Virus record (IMG/VR): IMGVR_UViG_3300045020_000320
Span: 1 to 43,454 of that record
Source: a virus
Strand: one strand, 5' to 3'
Length of the DNA: 43,454 nt
Shown here: positions 1 through 7,729 of the stretch, one piece after another
Numbering within the stretch: position 1 is the stretch's first letter
Layout of the letters: each line of letters opens with the position of its first letter
The notes under the pieces: generated by a model
Seen by the model: only the letters and a program-made list of their open reading frames with translations
What the model was told of the DNA's origin: nothing
Database searches by the model: none
Program-made: the position numbers and the translations under genes

Positions 1-22
1 GGCGATTCGGAGGCAGTCCGTG

Positions 23-46
23 AAAAGTGAGGTCGACCTCACTTTT
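23..46. promoter_or_regulatory. Palindromic operator-like site, copy 1
   Basis: Perfect 24-bp palindrome with core TGAGGTCGACCTCA (28-41) flanked by AAAAG/CTTTT. It lies immediately upstream of the first gene. No TAGGNT box follows at the usual distance. Instead a GGAG ribosome-binding site (46-49) precedes the GTG start at 58. One of 17 copies in the window. Confidence 0.85.
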
Positions 47-57
47 GGAGTCCGCCC

Positions 58-357
58 GTGAGCGAGCGTCCCACCTTGGATTGGCGTCCCACCGACGAGA
101 TGATCCTGAAGCTGCGGATGCGGTGGAAGGACGACGCCGGCGTCGCGGCGAAGGATGTCATGCGCGTACTCGAATGGGTCGACGCGTGCCTTCAGTCCGA
201 GGCGACGTGGAAGGACATCGCTCGCATGGCGATGCGCGACGAGGAACTCATGCGCACGACGCTCGGCATCGTCCAGGCGCGGTGCACCGAGCTCCTCGAG
301 GAAAACCGGAAGCTCCTCATCGCCATGCGCGACGAGCTCGTCGAGGGGAAGACGTGA
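58..357 (+). CDS. Hypothetical phage protein, 99 aa
   Basis: Small, charged, mostly helical protein that I do not recognise. It starts at GTG 58, about 8 bases after a GGAG sequence that touches the end of palindrome copy 1. Its TGA overlaps the GTG of the phosphoesterase gene (GTGA), so the two are probably translationally coupled. Position suggests an accessory member of the recombination operon. The leucine- and glutamate-rich C-terminal third could form a coiled coil. No membrane segment or zinc motif is visible. Confidence 0.7.
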   Translation: MSERPTLDWRPTDEMILKLRMRWKDDAGVAAKDVMRVLEWVDACLQSEATWKDIARMAMRDEELMRTTLGIVQARCTELLEENRKLLIAMRDELVEGKT

Positions 358-1106
358 GAATCGTCGCTTGCTCTGATGCCCATCTCGACTGGCGAACCGC
401 CGGGGTCGAACGGTACGGCGAGATCGTCGAGAGCTTCGAGCACGCGGTGGAGTTCGCGATGGGAGCGAACCCCGAGAAGAAAAAGGCGAACGTGTTTGCG
501 TTCACCGGGGACCTTTGCGATTCGGACGATGGACGCGACGTGCTACGTGCGACGAGCTACGCGGTGAGCGTGGCCGACCGGCTCTGTCAGCACGGCATCG
601 TATCGATCTGGGTCGCGGGCAACCACGACGTATGCGGCGACGACGCGACGACCACGCTGGACCCGGTCAAAGCGCTCACGTCGAAGGACGTCATCGCCGC
701 GACGAGCGGTCCGGTGTCCGTCGTGATGGGAACGACGAAAGCGTTCCTGCGCATCCTCGCTCTTCCGTATTCGCCCAAGCCGTACAATCCGAGCGTGGCG
801 CTCACCGAAGCGGCGCTTCTCGCGCGCGAGCGCGATTACCCCTTGCTCGTCTTTTCGCACCTGATGTTGCCCGGGATGCACCTCGGCTCGGAGAGCGCCG
901 AGCTCGCGAGGGGCAAGGACCGGATGTTTCCGCTCGACGTGATGCGCGAGGTGAAGCCCAAGCTCGTCATCTCGGGTCATTATCACCGGGCGCAGACGAC
1001 GGAGGACGGGATCAAGATTCCGGGCTCACTCGCGCGGCTCACGTTCGACGAGCAGGACCACGCGCCGAGCTTCCTCGTCATCGACAGCGAGACGGACTTC
1101 CGATGA
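354..1106 (+). CDS. Calcineurin-like metallophosphoesterase, SbcD/Mre11-like
   Basis: 250 aa from the GTG at 354; an upstream in-frame extension exists but overlaps the preceding gene. The metallophosphoesterase motifs are in order: D8-x-H10 near the N-terminus, GD at about 52-53, GNHD at about 89-92, then FSH and GHYH towards the C-terminus. These residues bind the two metal ions in Mre11/SbcD-type nucleases. The SbcC/Rad50-like ATPase two genes downstream in the same coupled operon supports a role as the nuclease subunit of an SbcCD/gp46-gp47-like complex that processes DNA ends during replication or recombination. It lacks an obvious large cap domain. Confidence 0.9.
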   Translation: MRIVACSDAHLDWRTAGVERYGEIVESFEHAVEFAMGANPEKKKANVFAFTGDLCDSDDGRDVLRATSYAVSVADRLCQHGIVSIWVAGNHDVCGDDATTTLDPVKALTSKDVIAATSGPVSVVMGTTKAFLRILALPYSPKPYNPSVALTEAALLARERDYPLLVFSHLMLPGMHLGSESAELARGKDRMFPLDVMREVKPKLVISGHYHRAQTTEDGIKIPGSLARLTFDEQDHAPSFLVIDSETDFR

Positions 1107-1495
1107 CGCGCCCCATGAAAGCCGGCGACCACGTGAAGCGAGTCGACGTCGACGCGGCGGAGCTGGTCACGATCGGGCCCGACCATCCGGCGTGGACCGA
1201 CCCGATGAAGCTCGCAGGGGTCGACGGTGCGTTCGTACGGCTCGATCCGCCTGCGAACATCGACGACGAGGACGTGAAGCGGCTTCATGCGATGGTCGTC
1301 GAGGAGGGGGCGGTCGCGGTGAAGGTGCTGCCGACTCGGCGCAACGCCGTGGCGGCCGAGTATGCTGCGCCGAAGCAGGTCGCGCACACGTCCGCGCGCG
1401 GGCTCATCGAGGGAATGGTGGCGGAAGCACGGAGTCACGATCGGGAGGCGTTGGCGGCCGTCGTCGACGACGCGATGAAAGAAGCGGGGCTCTGA
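1103..1495 (+). CDS. Hypothetical protein, 130 aa
   Basis: Starts at ATG 1103 in an ATGA overlap with the phosphoesterase stop and ends in a TGATG overlap with the ATPase gene. It is therefore embedded between the two putative nuclease-complex subunits. The sequence has an acidic centre and a helical C-terminus. No known domain was recognised. The context suggests an accessory factor of the SbcCD-like complex, which is inference only. Confidence 0.75.
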   Translation: MTRPMKAGDHVKRVDVDAAELVTIGPDHPAWTDPMKLAGVDGAFVRLDPPANIDDEDVKRLHAMVVEEGAVAVKVLPTRRNAVAAEYAAPKQVAHTSARGLIEGMVAEARSHDREALAAVVDDAMKEAGL

Positions 1496-3372
1496 TGCAC
1501 ATCGCGTCGATCCGTTTCCGGAACTGGCTCTGCTACCGCGGCGACCACGAGGTGAAGCTCGCGCCGATTCCGTACGCGGTGACGGCGACGCGGTTGGGAG
1601 ACGCAGAGCGTTCGAATTGGGGCGGCAAGACCGCGTTCATCGAGGCGCCGCGGTTCGCGCTCACGGGCGAGCATCGGCACCGGCTCGAGGAGGGGTGGAT
1701 CTCGGAGGGGGAAACCGAAGGTGAGGTCGACCTCACTTTGGACAACGGGGCCAAGATCCGCCGGTGGCGAAAGCCCGGTGCCGGCACGCAGCTCGAGTAC
1801 ATCACGGCCGACGGAGTGCTGTTCACCAAGGACGAGGCGCAGCGGCAGATCGACGCGCTCATCGGGTTCGGAGCGGAGGACTTGCCGACGGTGTTTCTGG
1901 CACAAGGGGAGACGGCCGCCTTCGTGAAGGCCGATCCGGGCGTGCGCACGGCGATGGTCGTCCGGTGGTTGAAGCTGGAGAAGGTCGAACGATGCGCCGA
2001 GATCGTTCGGAAGCGAGCGACGGCGGCCGACAGGGAAGCGGCCGCGGTGCGGGCGCGCATCGATGCGGCAAACGAGCGGTTCCAGTCGTCGCTCGCCGGC
2101 GCCGACTCGATTGGGGTCCTCGAGGAGGAGCTCGCGCAGCAAACGTCGATGCTCGCGGAATGGGACGACCTCGTTCGCAACGCGAACGAAGACGAGGCCA
2201 ACGCGCGGCTCCTCGCCGAGCGCGACCGCATCGTGGAGGAGGGTAAGGCGTTGCGCGTGGTGCACGATGCCGAGAACGGCGAGGCGATCGCCGCGACGCT
2301 GGCCGATGCCGATGCCGAGCTCGATCGGGCGCGGCGCGCGTTGGAGTCGGCACGGGTGAAACGGGCAAACCGGACCAGCGTGGCGTCGGGAACGTTCAAC
2401 GGACGCTGTCCTGTCGCGGGAATCGACTGCCCGGTGGCGAGCGAGATCAACAACATCGGTGAAGCGGCGCGGGTTGAAGCCTGCGCCGCGCTTGAGGAGG
2501 AGCACGCGGCGCATGCGCGCGTGACGAAGGCTCAGCTCGCGTGGAGGGACGCCAACGAGAAAGCGGTCGCGCGTCATGCGCGCGCGGAGCGGTTGCAGAC
2601 GTTGCGCGAGCGGGCGGTCAGCATTGCGGCACTGCCGACGTCGAAAGCCGGTGGGCTTGCGCTGGAGGCGATCCGACGCGAGCGCGACGCGGCCGCGGCC
2701 GCCGTCGTCAGCCTGAAGAACCGGTGCGAGTGGGTGGTCGCGGCGCAGAGCGAAGTCGCGGCGCGATTGAAGGAAGAGCGCGTGCACCTTCGGGTCATGG
2801 CCGCATGCCGTGAGGCGACCGTGTTGTTCACCCGTGCCAAGCGGCAGATGGCCGAAGGGGCGATCGCGAACATCGTCGTCCAGGCGAACCGCGCGCTCGC
2901 GCAGGCGGGCATAGAGCTCGGGGTGGATTGCACGTGGGAGCGCGACACGGACAAGGCGGCCGAGGCATGCGACGCGTGCGGTGCGGCGTTTCCCGCGTCT
3001 ACGCGGGTGAAGAAGTGCGACGTGTGCGGCGCAGACCGGGGCAAGAAGCGCATCCAGAAGTTTGAGGTCGACCTCACATCGCGTTCGGGTGCTGCGGAAG
3101 ACCTTGCCGGATTCGTCCTGTGGCTCGCCGCAGGCGTGTGGCTACGTGGGGACAGGGGAAGCACGTGGGCCGTGTTTCTGGCCGACGAACCGTGGGCTCA
3201 GTTAGACCGCGCGCACCGGCGTGCAGCCAGTGCGTACGTGCCCGCGTTGCTCGCCGCGGCGCGCATCGAGCAGGCGATGATCATCAGCCACGACCCGGTC
3301 AGCGTGTCGTCGCTGCCCGGTCGCATCGAGATTGTGAGCGACGGACGGTGGGCTCGCGTCACCGCGGCATGA
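1495..3372 (+). CDS. SbcC/Rad50-like SMC-family ATPase
   Basis: 625 aa. The N-terminus has the typical RFRNW segment and a P-loop-like SNWGGKT (K45). The usual GxNGxGKS is altered, but the GGKT is intact. Long helical, charged stretches (about 140-300 and 320-480) resemble SMC coiled coils. They are separated by CPVAGIDC (305-312), which could act as a zinc-hook-like CxxxxxxC turn. Next come a four-cysteine zinc ribbon (C492, C495, C508, C511), a LTSRSGAAEDL signature-like segment and Walker B FLADEPWAQLD (D564, E565). Probably the ATPase partner of the phosphoesterase encoded upstream. The gene contains two copies of the genome's palindrome (core 1722-1735 and 3063-3076), both encoding E-V-D-L-T. 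Confidence 0.9.
   Translation: MHIASIRFRNWLCYRGDHEVKLAPIPYAVTATRLGDAERSNWGGKTAFIEAPRFALTGEHRHRLEEGWISEGETEGEVDLTLDNGAKIRRWRKPGAGTQLEYITADGVLFTKDEAQRQIDALIGFGAEDLPTVFLAQGETAAFVKADPGVRTAMVVRWLKLEKVERCAEIVRKRATAADREAAAVRARIDAANERFQSSLAGADSIGVLEEELAQQTSMLAEWDDLVRNANEDEANARLLAERDRIVEEGKALRVVHDAENGEAIAATLADADAELDRARRALESARVKRANRTSVASGTFNGRCPVAGIDCPVASEINNIGEAARVEACAALEEEHAAHARVTKAQLAWRDANEKAVARHARAERLQTLRERAVSIAALPTSKAGGLALEAIRRERDAAAAAVVSLKNRCEWVVAAQSEVAARLKEERVHLRVMAACREATVLFTRAKRQMAEGAIANIVVQANRALAQAGIELGVDCTWERDTDKAAEACDACGAAFPASTRVKKCDVCGADRGKKRIQKFEVDLTSRSGAAEDLAGFVLWLAAGVWLRGDRGSTWAVFLADEPWAQLDRAHRRAASAYVPALLAAARIEQAMIISHDPVSVSSLPGRIEIVSDGRWARVTAA
1718..1739. promoter_or_regulatory. Palindromic site, copy 2 (inside SbcC-like gene)
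   Basis: Perfect 16-bp palindrome 1721-1736 around the TGAGGTCGACCTCA core, with AAG/TTT flanks (one mismatch to the 22-bp form). It lies within coding sequence and encodes GEVDLT. Confidence 0.7.
3063..3077. promoter_or_regulatory. Palindromic site, copy 3 (inside SbcC-like gene)
   Basis: Only the 14-bp core TGAGGTCGACCTCA (3063-3076) is perfect; the flanks differ from the consensus. It encodes FEVDLT in the ATPase. This is the second copy in the same gene. Confidence 0.6.
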
Positions 3373-3373
3373 T
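3368..3373 (+). promoter_or_regulatory. Putative -10 box of a leaderless promoter (CATGAT)
   Basis: CATGAT sits in the GCGGCATNATC context shared with several other genes and is 6 bases upstream of the ATG at 3380. Transcription would begin at or next to the start codon. The box overlaps the stop of the ATPase gene. Confidence 0.5.
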
Positions 3374-3379
3374 CCGTAG

Positions 3380-3949
3380 ATGAGGCGTCGCGTTCGGGTC
3401 CCCCCGCGTATCGTTGTCGGGCTGGACCTCAGCCTCGCCGGCGCCGGCGTCGCCGTGCTGCCGTCGGACTGGAAGCCGGGCTTCTGGAACCAAGTCGCGT
3501 GGGAGTGGCTCGGCGAGGAGGGAAAGCTCCACGGGCCCGAGCGGGTGGAGGCGATCGTCAAGAAGGTCGTCGACATCGTCGTGCGATCGCATGTGCTTGT
3601 CGGCGAGGAGAACCCTCAGCACCCGCCGTGGGTCGGGGTGGAGGAGCACGCCTTCAGCAAGTTCGCGCAGAAGCACGCGTTCGCCCGCGCCGAGCTCGTG
3701 GGGGCGGTGAAGTACGCGTTGCACGCGAAGGGGGTGTTCGTGGCGCCGATCGTCGCGACGCACGCGCGCAAGGTGTTTCTCGGTCCGTTGCCGCGCATGG
3801 CGCGAAAAGAGATCAAGGAGCACCTGGCGTACGTGTTGGGGCAGATGGATGCGCCGGCGGAGCAGTGGGGCGAAGACGTGATCGACGCGTTCGTCATCGC
3901 GAACTGTTTGCGAGGGGAACGTGGAATGACATGCTTGGCGTGCGCATGA
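3380..3949 (+). CDS. RuvC-like Holliday junction resolvase
   Basis: 189 aa. An RNase H/RuvC-type first strand VVGLDLSLAGAGVAV carries the first catalytic Asp (D16). A central WVGVEEHAF provides the conserved Glu, and the C-terminal segment GEDVIDAFVIA supplies the last acidic residues. Length fits phage RuvC-like resolvases. It would cut branched DNA before packaging or in recombination, consistent with the SbcCD-like genes upstream. The start ATG 3380 lies 6 bases after CATGAT. Its stop overlaps the next ATG. Confidence 0.82.
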   Translation: MRRRVRVPPRIVVGLDLSLAGAGVAVLPSDWKPGFWNQVAWEWLGEEGKLHGPERVEAIVKKVVDIVVRSHVLVGEENPQHPPWVGVEEHAFSKFAQKHAFARAELVGAVKYALHAKGVFVAPIVATHARKVFLGPLPRMARKEIKEHLAYVLGQMDAPAEQWGEDVIDAFVIANCLRGERGMTCLACA

Positions 3950-4149
3950 ACATCATCTCGCAGGCGAAGTGGGACGTGATGATGTGGCTTCTCACGATCG
4001 GCGAGACGCAACGGGAGATTGCGAGGGTGGTCGGGGTGAATCGGGAGACCGTGATGATCGCGGCAAGGGAAAGCGGCGAGCGCAGGAGCCGATCGGATGG
4101 GATGCGCCGGTATCACGCGCGGCGCCGGCATCGGGCGGAGGTTGGATGA
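3946..4149 (+). CDS. Small helix-turn-helix protein, 67 aa
   Basis: Starts at ATG 3946 overlapping the resolvase stop. The segment IGETQREIARVVGVNRETVMIAA reads as a classic helix-turn-helix (helix, glycine-turn, recognition helix with N-R-E-T). A basic arginine-rich tail follows. It is a candidate DNA-binding regulator, and one of the few visible candidates for recognising the dispersed palindrome, though nothing in the sequence proves that link. A terminase small subunit or recombination accessory role is an alternative. Confidence 0.75.
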   Translation: MNIISQAKWDVMMWLLTIGETQREIARVVGVNRETVMIAARESGERRSRSDGMRRYHARRRHRAEVG

Positions 4150-4171
4150 CGTGCATCGCGACGGTGTGAGG

Positions 4172-4177
4172 TAGTCT
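4172..4177 (+). promoter_or_regulatory. Putative -10 box (TAGTCT) of leaderless promoter
   Basis: TAGTCT lies 7 bases before the GTG at 4185. It sits in a GTGTGAGGTAG context similar to GTGAGGTAGCTT at 41526-41537 upstream of another gene. Confidence 0.5.
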
Positions 4178-4184
4178 CTCGGTC

Positions 4185-4886
4185 GTGGAGGAAGCACATG
4201 CAGCCGCCCGAGTGGCGGGCGCCGAGCTACCCGCTCGGCAGGGCGTTCGACCCGACCCGACTGCTCCGTTTTTCATGGCTCCGTGTCCGCGTTCGCACGC
4301 GTGCGCTGCGGTGAAGTACTGGCACTATTCGCGACGGATGCCGTCGGGGAAGCTGTGGACCTACGGGCTGTGGGAGCACGGACGGTTCAAGGGAGCCGTC
4401 ATGTTCGGCGCGGGAGCGACCCCGAACATCGGGAGCCCGTACGGGCTGAAGTACGACGAGGTCCTCGAGCTCGTGCGCGTTGCGCTTGGCGGGGACCACG
4501 CGACGCCGACGAGCAAGGTCGTGATGATGGCCGTGCGGTTCCTGCGGAGGCAGATGCCGAAGATGCGTCTCCTCGTGTCGTACGCCGATCCGCGCCAGGG
4601 GCACGCGGGCGTGCTGTACCAGGCGTGCGGGTGGACGTTCGTGGGCGAGATGGAAGTCACGCGGTATATCTTCTGCGAGGGGAAGATCCAGCATCCACGA
4701 TCGCTGGGCGCGCGGTTCGGCAAGAACGGGCAAAGCCTTCCGAGCCTGCGCGCGCACGTGGATCCGCACGCGCGGTCGGTCGTGATGCCGCGGAAGTTGA
4801 AGTACTTGTGTCCGCTCGAGCCGGCGATGAGCGCGATGGTCGCGAAGCTGAAGCAACCGTATCCGAAGGCGGAGGAGAAAAAGTGA
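4185..4886 (+). CDS. Mom-like DNA modification protein (GNAT-like fold)
   Basis: 233 aa from GTG 4185; the conserved part begins near residue 35. The order KYWHYSRRMP, YGLWEHGRFKGAVMFG, LELVRVAL, then SYADPRQGHAGVLYQACGW matches Mom-family proteins. These are acetyltransferase-like enzymes that convert adenine in phage DNA to a modified base that resists host restriction. The start is uncertain: GTG 4185 is 7 bases after a TAGTCT box, while ATG 4275 (residue 31) would give a more typical N-terminus. An alternative ORF beginning at ATG 4198 behind GGAGGAAG is in another frame and ends at 4314. Coupled by GTGA to a ParB-like gene. Confidence 0.75.
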   Translation: MEEAHAAARVAGAELPARQGVRPDPTAPFFMAPCPRSHACAAVKYWHYSRRMPSGKLWTYGLWEHGRFKGAVMFGAGATPNIGSPYGLKYDEVLELVRVALGGDHATPTSKVVMMAVRFLRRQMPKMRLLVSYADPRQGHAGVLYQACGWTFVGEMEVTRYIFCEGKIQHPRSLGARFGKNGQSLPSLRAHVDPHARSVVMPRKLKYLCPLEPAMSAMVAKLKQPYPKAEEKK

Positions 4887-5593
4887 AACCGAAGACCGGC
4901 ATCGCGGTGCCGCAGCAGGTGCGTCTCGCGCTCAAGGACGTGAACCTTGCGCCGTACAACCCTCGAACGATCTCCGCGGAGAAGATGACCGCGCTGAAGG
5001 CATCTCTCGTGAAGCACGGGTTCGTGCTCAACCTGGTCGTCCAGAAAAAGGGGATGGTCCTCATCGGTGGTCACCAGCGAGTGCGCGCGATGCGCGAGCT
5101 TTGCAAGGAGCACGCGTGGACCGAACCGACCGAGCTGCCAGCGACCGTGCTCGACGTCGACGACGCCACCGCCAAGCAGTTGAACATCGCGTTGAACAAC
5201 GTCGAGGGGGAGTTCGACCCGTACAAGCTCGGCGAGCTGTTCGTGGAGCTTCGTCCGGTGATGACGGGCGAGGACGTCGTCGCCACCGGATTCGAGGAGG
5301 AGAACATCGCCGAACTGATGTCGCTGCTCCAGGCGCCCGACGAAGCCGCGGCCGCCGCGGATGCCGAGGCGGGGGAGATTGGCGGGTTCGGCAATTCGGT
5401 GACCCTGTCGATCGAGTTCGCGAACGTCGAGGAGCGCGACGCGGCGAAGGTGTTGCTCAAGGCGGCGAGCGCGAGCACGGGCAAGTCGCCGGCGACGATT
5501 CTGATGCAGGCGTTGCGGGCGGCGAAGGCGTCGGGTCGCCACGCGAGCAACGGCAAGGTCGTCCCATTGAAAAAGCGATCGGCGCGCGCGTGA
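4883..5593 (+). CDS. ParB/sulfiredoxin-fold protein
   Basis: 236 aa. The N-terminal half shows the ParB N-terminal fold: NLAPYNPRTISAEKMTALKASLVKHGF, followed by the diagnostic GGHQRVRAM box (about 62-70). No ParB central HTH is obvious; the C-terminal half is alanine-rich with a VTLSIEFANVEERDAAKVLL segment. Proteins of this type in phages usually accompany DNA-modification enzymes rather than plasmid partition. The GTGA coupling to the Mom-like gene supports a modification or CTP-switch accessory role. Whether it binds the genome's palindrome is unknown. Confidence 0.82.
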   Translation: MKPKTGIAVPQQVRLALKDVNLAPYNPRTISAEKMTALKASLVKHGFVLNLVVQKKGMVLIGGHQRVRAMRELCKEHAWTEPTELPATVLDVDDATAKQLNIALNNVEGEFDPYKLGELFVELRPVMTGEDVVATGFEEENIAELMSLLQAPDEAAAAADAEAGEIGGFGNSVTLSIEFANVEERDAAKVLLKAASASTGKSPATILMQALRAAKASGRHASNGKVVPLKKRSARA

Positions 5594-6015
5594 CTCCGCT
5601 GATGAAGTTCCTACGCAATACGAGCGAGAAGATGCTCGGTACATTCGCGGAGGGACCCGAAGCACCGCCGCGCATTCGCGAGCTCGTCGAGGTGTTCGCG
5701 AAAGCCAACCCGCGCGCGACCGTCGGTGAGTGGGTCGAGTTTGCCGTCAAGCACGCGGAGGGTGCGTACCAGCAAGGCTACGTGCGTGGGTTCGAACGAA
5801 CCGAACGGCTCGGGCCCGACTGGGAGGACCCCGACGAAGCGGCGAAGGTCATGGAGCAGATCGAGGACATCGCCGCCGGCAACGACCAGGGATTCGACGC
5901 GTCGGCGGTCGTGCCCATCGACGGGGTTCCGAAAGAACACGCGGCACGGGCGGCGCTGGCGATGAACGATCTGGTCGTCGAACAGGGGTTTCGAAGGGGC
6001 CCGCCCAGGCGGTAA
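5590..6015 (+). CDS. Hypothetical protein, 141 aa
   Basis: Starts at GTG 5590, overlapping the ParB-like stop, so it is the last gene of the Mom/ParB operon. The sequence is helical, with FVKHAEGAYQQGYVRGFERTERLG in the middle and acidic residues before a basic tail. I do not recognise a family. Function could relate to modification or be structural; the context is the only clue. Confidence 0.7.
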   Translation: MTPLMKFLRNTSEKMLGTFAEGPEAPPRIRELVEVFAKANPRATVGEWVEFAVKHAEGAYQQGYVRGFERTERLGPDWEDPDEAAKVMEQIEDIAAGNDQGFDASAVVPIDGVPKEHAARAALAMNDLVVEQGFRRGPPRR

Positions 6016-6059
6016 AACCACGGGCTTATTGAGAATCGACGGGGGTAGGTAAAAAGGGG

Positions 6060-6088
6060 TTGCGCGTGGACCCATTAGGGCCCATATT
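6060..6088 (+). promoter_or_regulatory. Sigma70-like promoter with leaderless start
   Basis: TTGCGC (6060-6065), a 17-base spacer and CATATT (6083-6088) stand 6 bases before the ATG at 6095. The upstream GCGCGTGGACC is repeated before the phosphatase gene (17583-17593). This 79-base intergenic gap marks the start of a new operon. Confidence 0.6.
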
Positions 6089-6094
6089 CGACCC

Positions 6095-6202
6095 ATGACA
6101 ACGACGACGCAAACGACGGCGATGTCCTACAACGGGCGCGTGTGGGAAGGCGTCGACGACGGCAAGGCCCACCGCGAGATCGTCATCGGGGGCGCGTCGT
6201 GA
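6095..6202 (+). CDS. Small ORF, 35 aa
   Basis: Begins 6 bases after a CATATT box and ends in a GTGA overlap with the next gene. That is why I keep it despite its size. Threonine-rich start, then a short acidic and basic stretch; no recognisable domain. It may act as a leader cistron for the operon. Confidence 0.5.
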   Translation: MTTTTQTTAMSYNGRVWEGVDDGKAHREIVIGGAS

Positions 6203-6399
6203 AGCTCATTGTCGACGGGTGCTTCATCGGGTTCGCCGACTTCCCGCCGGCGGATGCGCGGGTGGGTAATCACGTCATCATCGATCGGAACACGTGTCTC
6301 GGTGCGTACCGTTGGCGGGGAACGGGTGAAGTCGTGTCGGTCGACGAGCGCGAGATGCGCGTCAACCTCATCGGTGAATGGGAGGAGGTCGGGTCATGA
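6199..6399 (+). CDS. Hypothetical protein, 66 aa
   Basis: Small beta-rich protein (MKLIVDGCFIGFADFPPADARVG start) beginning at GTG 6199 and overlapping both neighbours. No family recognised. It is part of a run of small coupled accessory genes (6.1-8.8 kb). Confidence 0.6.
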   Translation: MKLIVDGCFIGFADFPPADARVGNHVIIDRNTCLGAYRWRGTGEVVSVDEREMRVNLIGEWEEVGS

Positions 6400-6746
6400 G
6401 CGAGCACGAGAAGCAGGTGGCTGGAACGATCTTGAATCAGCTCGGGGGCAATCGCTTCATCGTCATGACCGGTGCGAAGCACCTCATCTACCACATGCAC
6501 GAGGGCAACCCGTGCCTGTCGTTCCAGCTCCCGAAGCGGTTCGCGAAGGACGGTATCGATGCGGTGCGCATCGCGCTTCTTCCGTCGGACACCTATGGGG
6601 TCGTGTTCATGAAGATGGCCCGCAACGGGTCGTCGCTTACCACCGTCCGCGAATTCGACGACGTGTACTGCGATCAGCTCCGCGAGATCTTCACCCGAAC
6701 CACCGGGCTCGAGACGAGCCTCGGCACCCTGCGAGGCGTGCGATGA
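6396..6746 (+). CDS. Hypothetical protein, 116 aa
   Basis: Starts at ATG 6396 in overlap with the previous stop and ends overlapping the next start. Mixed alpha/beta sequence with a GGNRFIVMTGAKHLIYH segment. No domain recognised; the tight coupling supports it being real. Confidence 0.7.
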   Translation: MSEHEKQVAGTILNQLGGNRFIVMTGAKHLIYHMHEGNPCLSFQLPKRFAKDGIDAVRIALLPSDTYGVVFMKMARNGSSLTTVREFDDVYCDQLREIFTRTTGLETSLGTLRGVR

Positions 6747-7231
6747 ATATCGGCGAGACCATCGAGCGCGACACCGTCCGCATTCATCGGTTCGACGGGT
6801 CCTTCCGCATCACGGACCTGACGAACGCCGGCAAGCGCGGAAAGAAGTGCCACGTCCGCGCGGTGCTTTACGGGTACGGCCCGAATCGACTGTCGGATCT
6901 CGCGTGGGAGGAATTCGCGACGGCGTTGGACGCCGTGGATAGCTACGAGGCGTCCGCGTACGTCTGCGGGGTCGTCGCCGACGCCCACCCCGGCGGCATT
7001 CACATCGAGGAACACAACTTGCGTGGAGTCGACGTGGAGCCCGCGGGGTTCCGAGAGCTCGTCATTGAAAGCCCGTGCTTCCGCCTTGAGGTCGGGTGGA
7101 AGTCGTTCACGTTGCGCGACGCGCGCGACCGGATCAACGACCCACGGTCATCCCCCGCGGCAAGGGCGTTCGGAAGATCCCCGCGTTCCGCGCGTGGCTC
7201 GAGAAGCACTCCGCGACGGTGGGGTTTATGA
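6743..7231 (+). CDS. Hypothetical protein, probably frame-disrupted at 3' end
   Basis: Starts at ATG 6743 (ATGA overlap). Residues 1 to about 130 look like ordinary protein. From about base 7135 the frame becomes an arginine/serine-rich string (RSSPAARAFGRSPRSARGS) typical of a wrong frame. A good-looking continuation (PTVIPRGKGVRKIPAFRAW...) runs in the frame one base earlier to 7302. Either one base is missing in the cytosine-rich stretch at about 7139-7160 or two genes overlap. Confidence 0.6.
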   Translation: MNIGETIERDTVRIHRFDGSFRITDLTNAGKRGKKCHVRAVLYGYGPNRLSDLAWEEFATALDAVDSYEASAYVCGVVADAHPGGIHIEEHNLRGVDVEPAGFRELVIESPCFRLEVGWKSFTLRDARDRINDPRSSPAARAFGRSPRSARGSRSTPRRWGL

Positions 7232-7302
7232 CGTTCGGCAACGTCCACGAGGCAATCGAAAACTTCGGCATCGAGTGCCACTACTTTTGCGCGGTCGACT
7301 GA
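7096..7302 (+). CDS. C-terminal continuation or overlapping small gene
   Basis: Open from GTG 7096, but only the part after about 7145 looks like real protein (VIPRGKGVRKIPAFRAW, then HEAIENFGIECHYFC). A missing base in the preceding gene would fuse the two into one protein of about 185 aa. Its end at 7302 is spaced correctly before the next gene's GAGGA ribosome-binding site. Confidence 0.45.
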   Translation: MEVVHVARRARPDQRPTVIPRGKGVRKIPAFRAWLEKHSATVGFMTFGNVHEAIENFGIECHYFCAVD

Positions 7303-7312
7303 GGAATCCTCC

Positions 7313-7729
7313 ATGAGCAAGATCCGTCCGTGCGGCGCGTGCGGCCGCAAGTGCATCGACGTCCGATTCGCCCTCGTGCCCGGGCAGCTCGGCAAGCTCT
7401 CCCGGAAGAAGGTCTGCCGGAAGTGCTGGAGCCATGCCGAGCGCATCGTGACGACGGCGACGAATGCCGAATGCCGGTTCCCGTCGTGCACCGACGCCGC
7501 GGCGATCTGCAATCATCACCACGCGGCCGAGGTCATCCGGGTCCGCAAACACGCCTTGTCCCACGCGCGTGACGAGCTCGCCGGGAAGCTGGCGGCGTAC
7601 GCGATGACCGTACCTCTGGAGGGCAGCGAGGACCGCCGGGAGGGCATCGTCCAGGGGCTCCAGATGTCCTTGGATGTGATCGATCGGCCGGGACCGGTGA
7701 CATCACGAATCGAGGAGGCGACGTCATGA
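7313..7729 (+). CDS. Zinc-ribbon protein, 138 aa
   Basis: Starts at ATG 7313 after GAGGA. Cysteine pairs CGACGRKC (residues 7-14) and CRKC (about 35-38), and a C...C...HHH cluster (about 53-65), suggest one or two bound zinc ions. The C-terminal half is helical. Function unknown; one of several zinc-ribbon small proteins in the accessory region. Its stop overlaps the next ATG. Confidence 0.7.
   Translation: MSKIRPCGACGRKCIDVRFALVPGQLGKLSRKKVCRKCWSHAERIVTTATNAECRFPSCTDAAAICNHHHAAEVIRVRKHALSHARDELAGKLAAYAMTVPLEGSEDRREGIVQGLQMSLDVIDRPGPVTSRIEEATS

Noticed and set aside
1435-2787. Long minus-strand open frame (450 aa) opposite the SbcC-like gene
   Set aside because: Arginine/histidine-rich shadow typical of high-GC antisense frames; the + strand gene has clear ATPase motifs.
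4283-4882. Upstream extension of the ParB-like protein
   Set aside because: The extension overlaps the Mom-like gene out of frame and is arginine-rich; GTG 4883 gives a clean start with a GTGA overlap.
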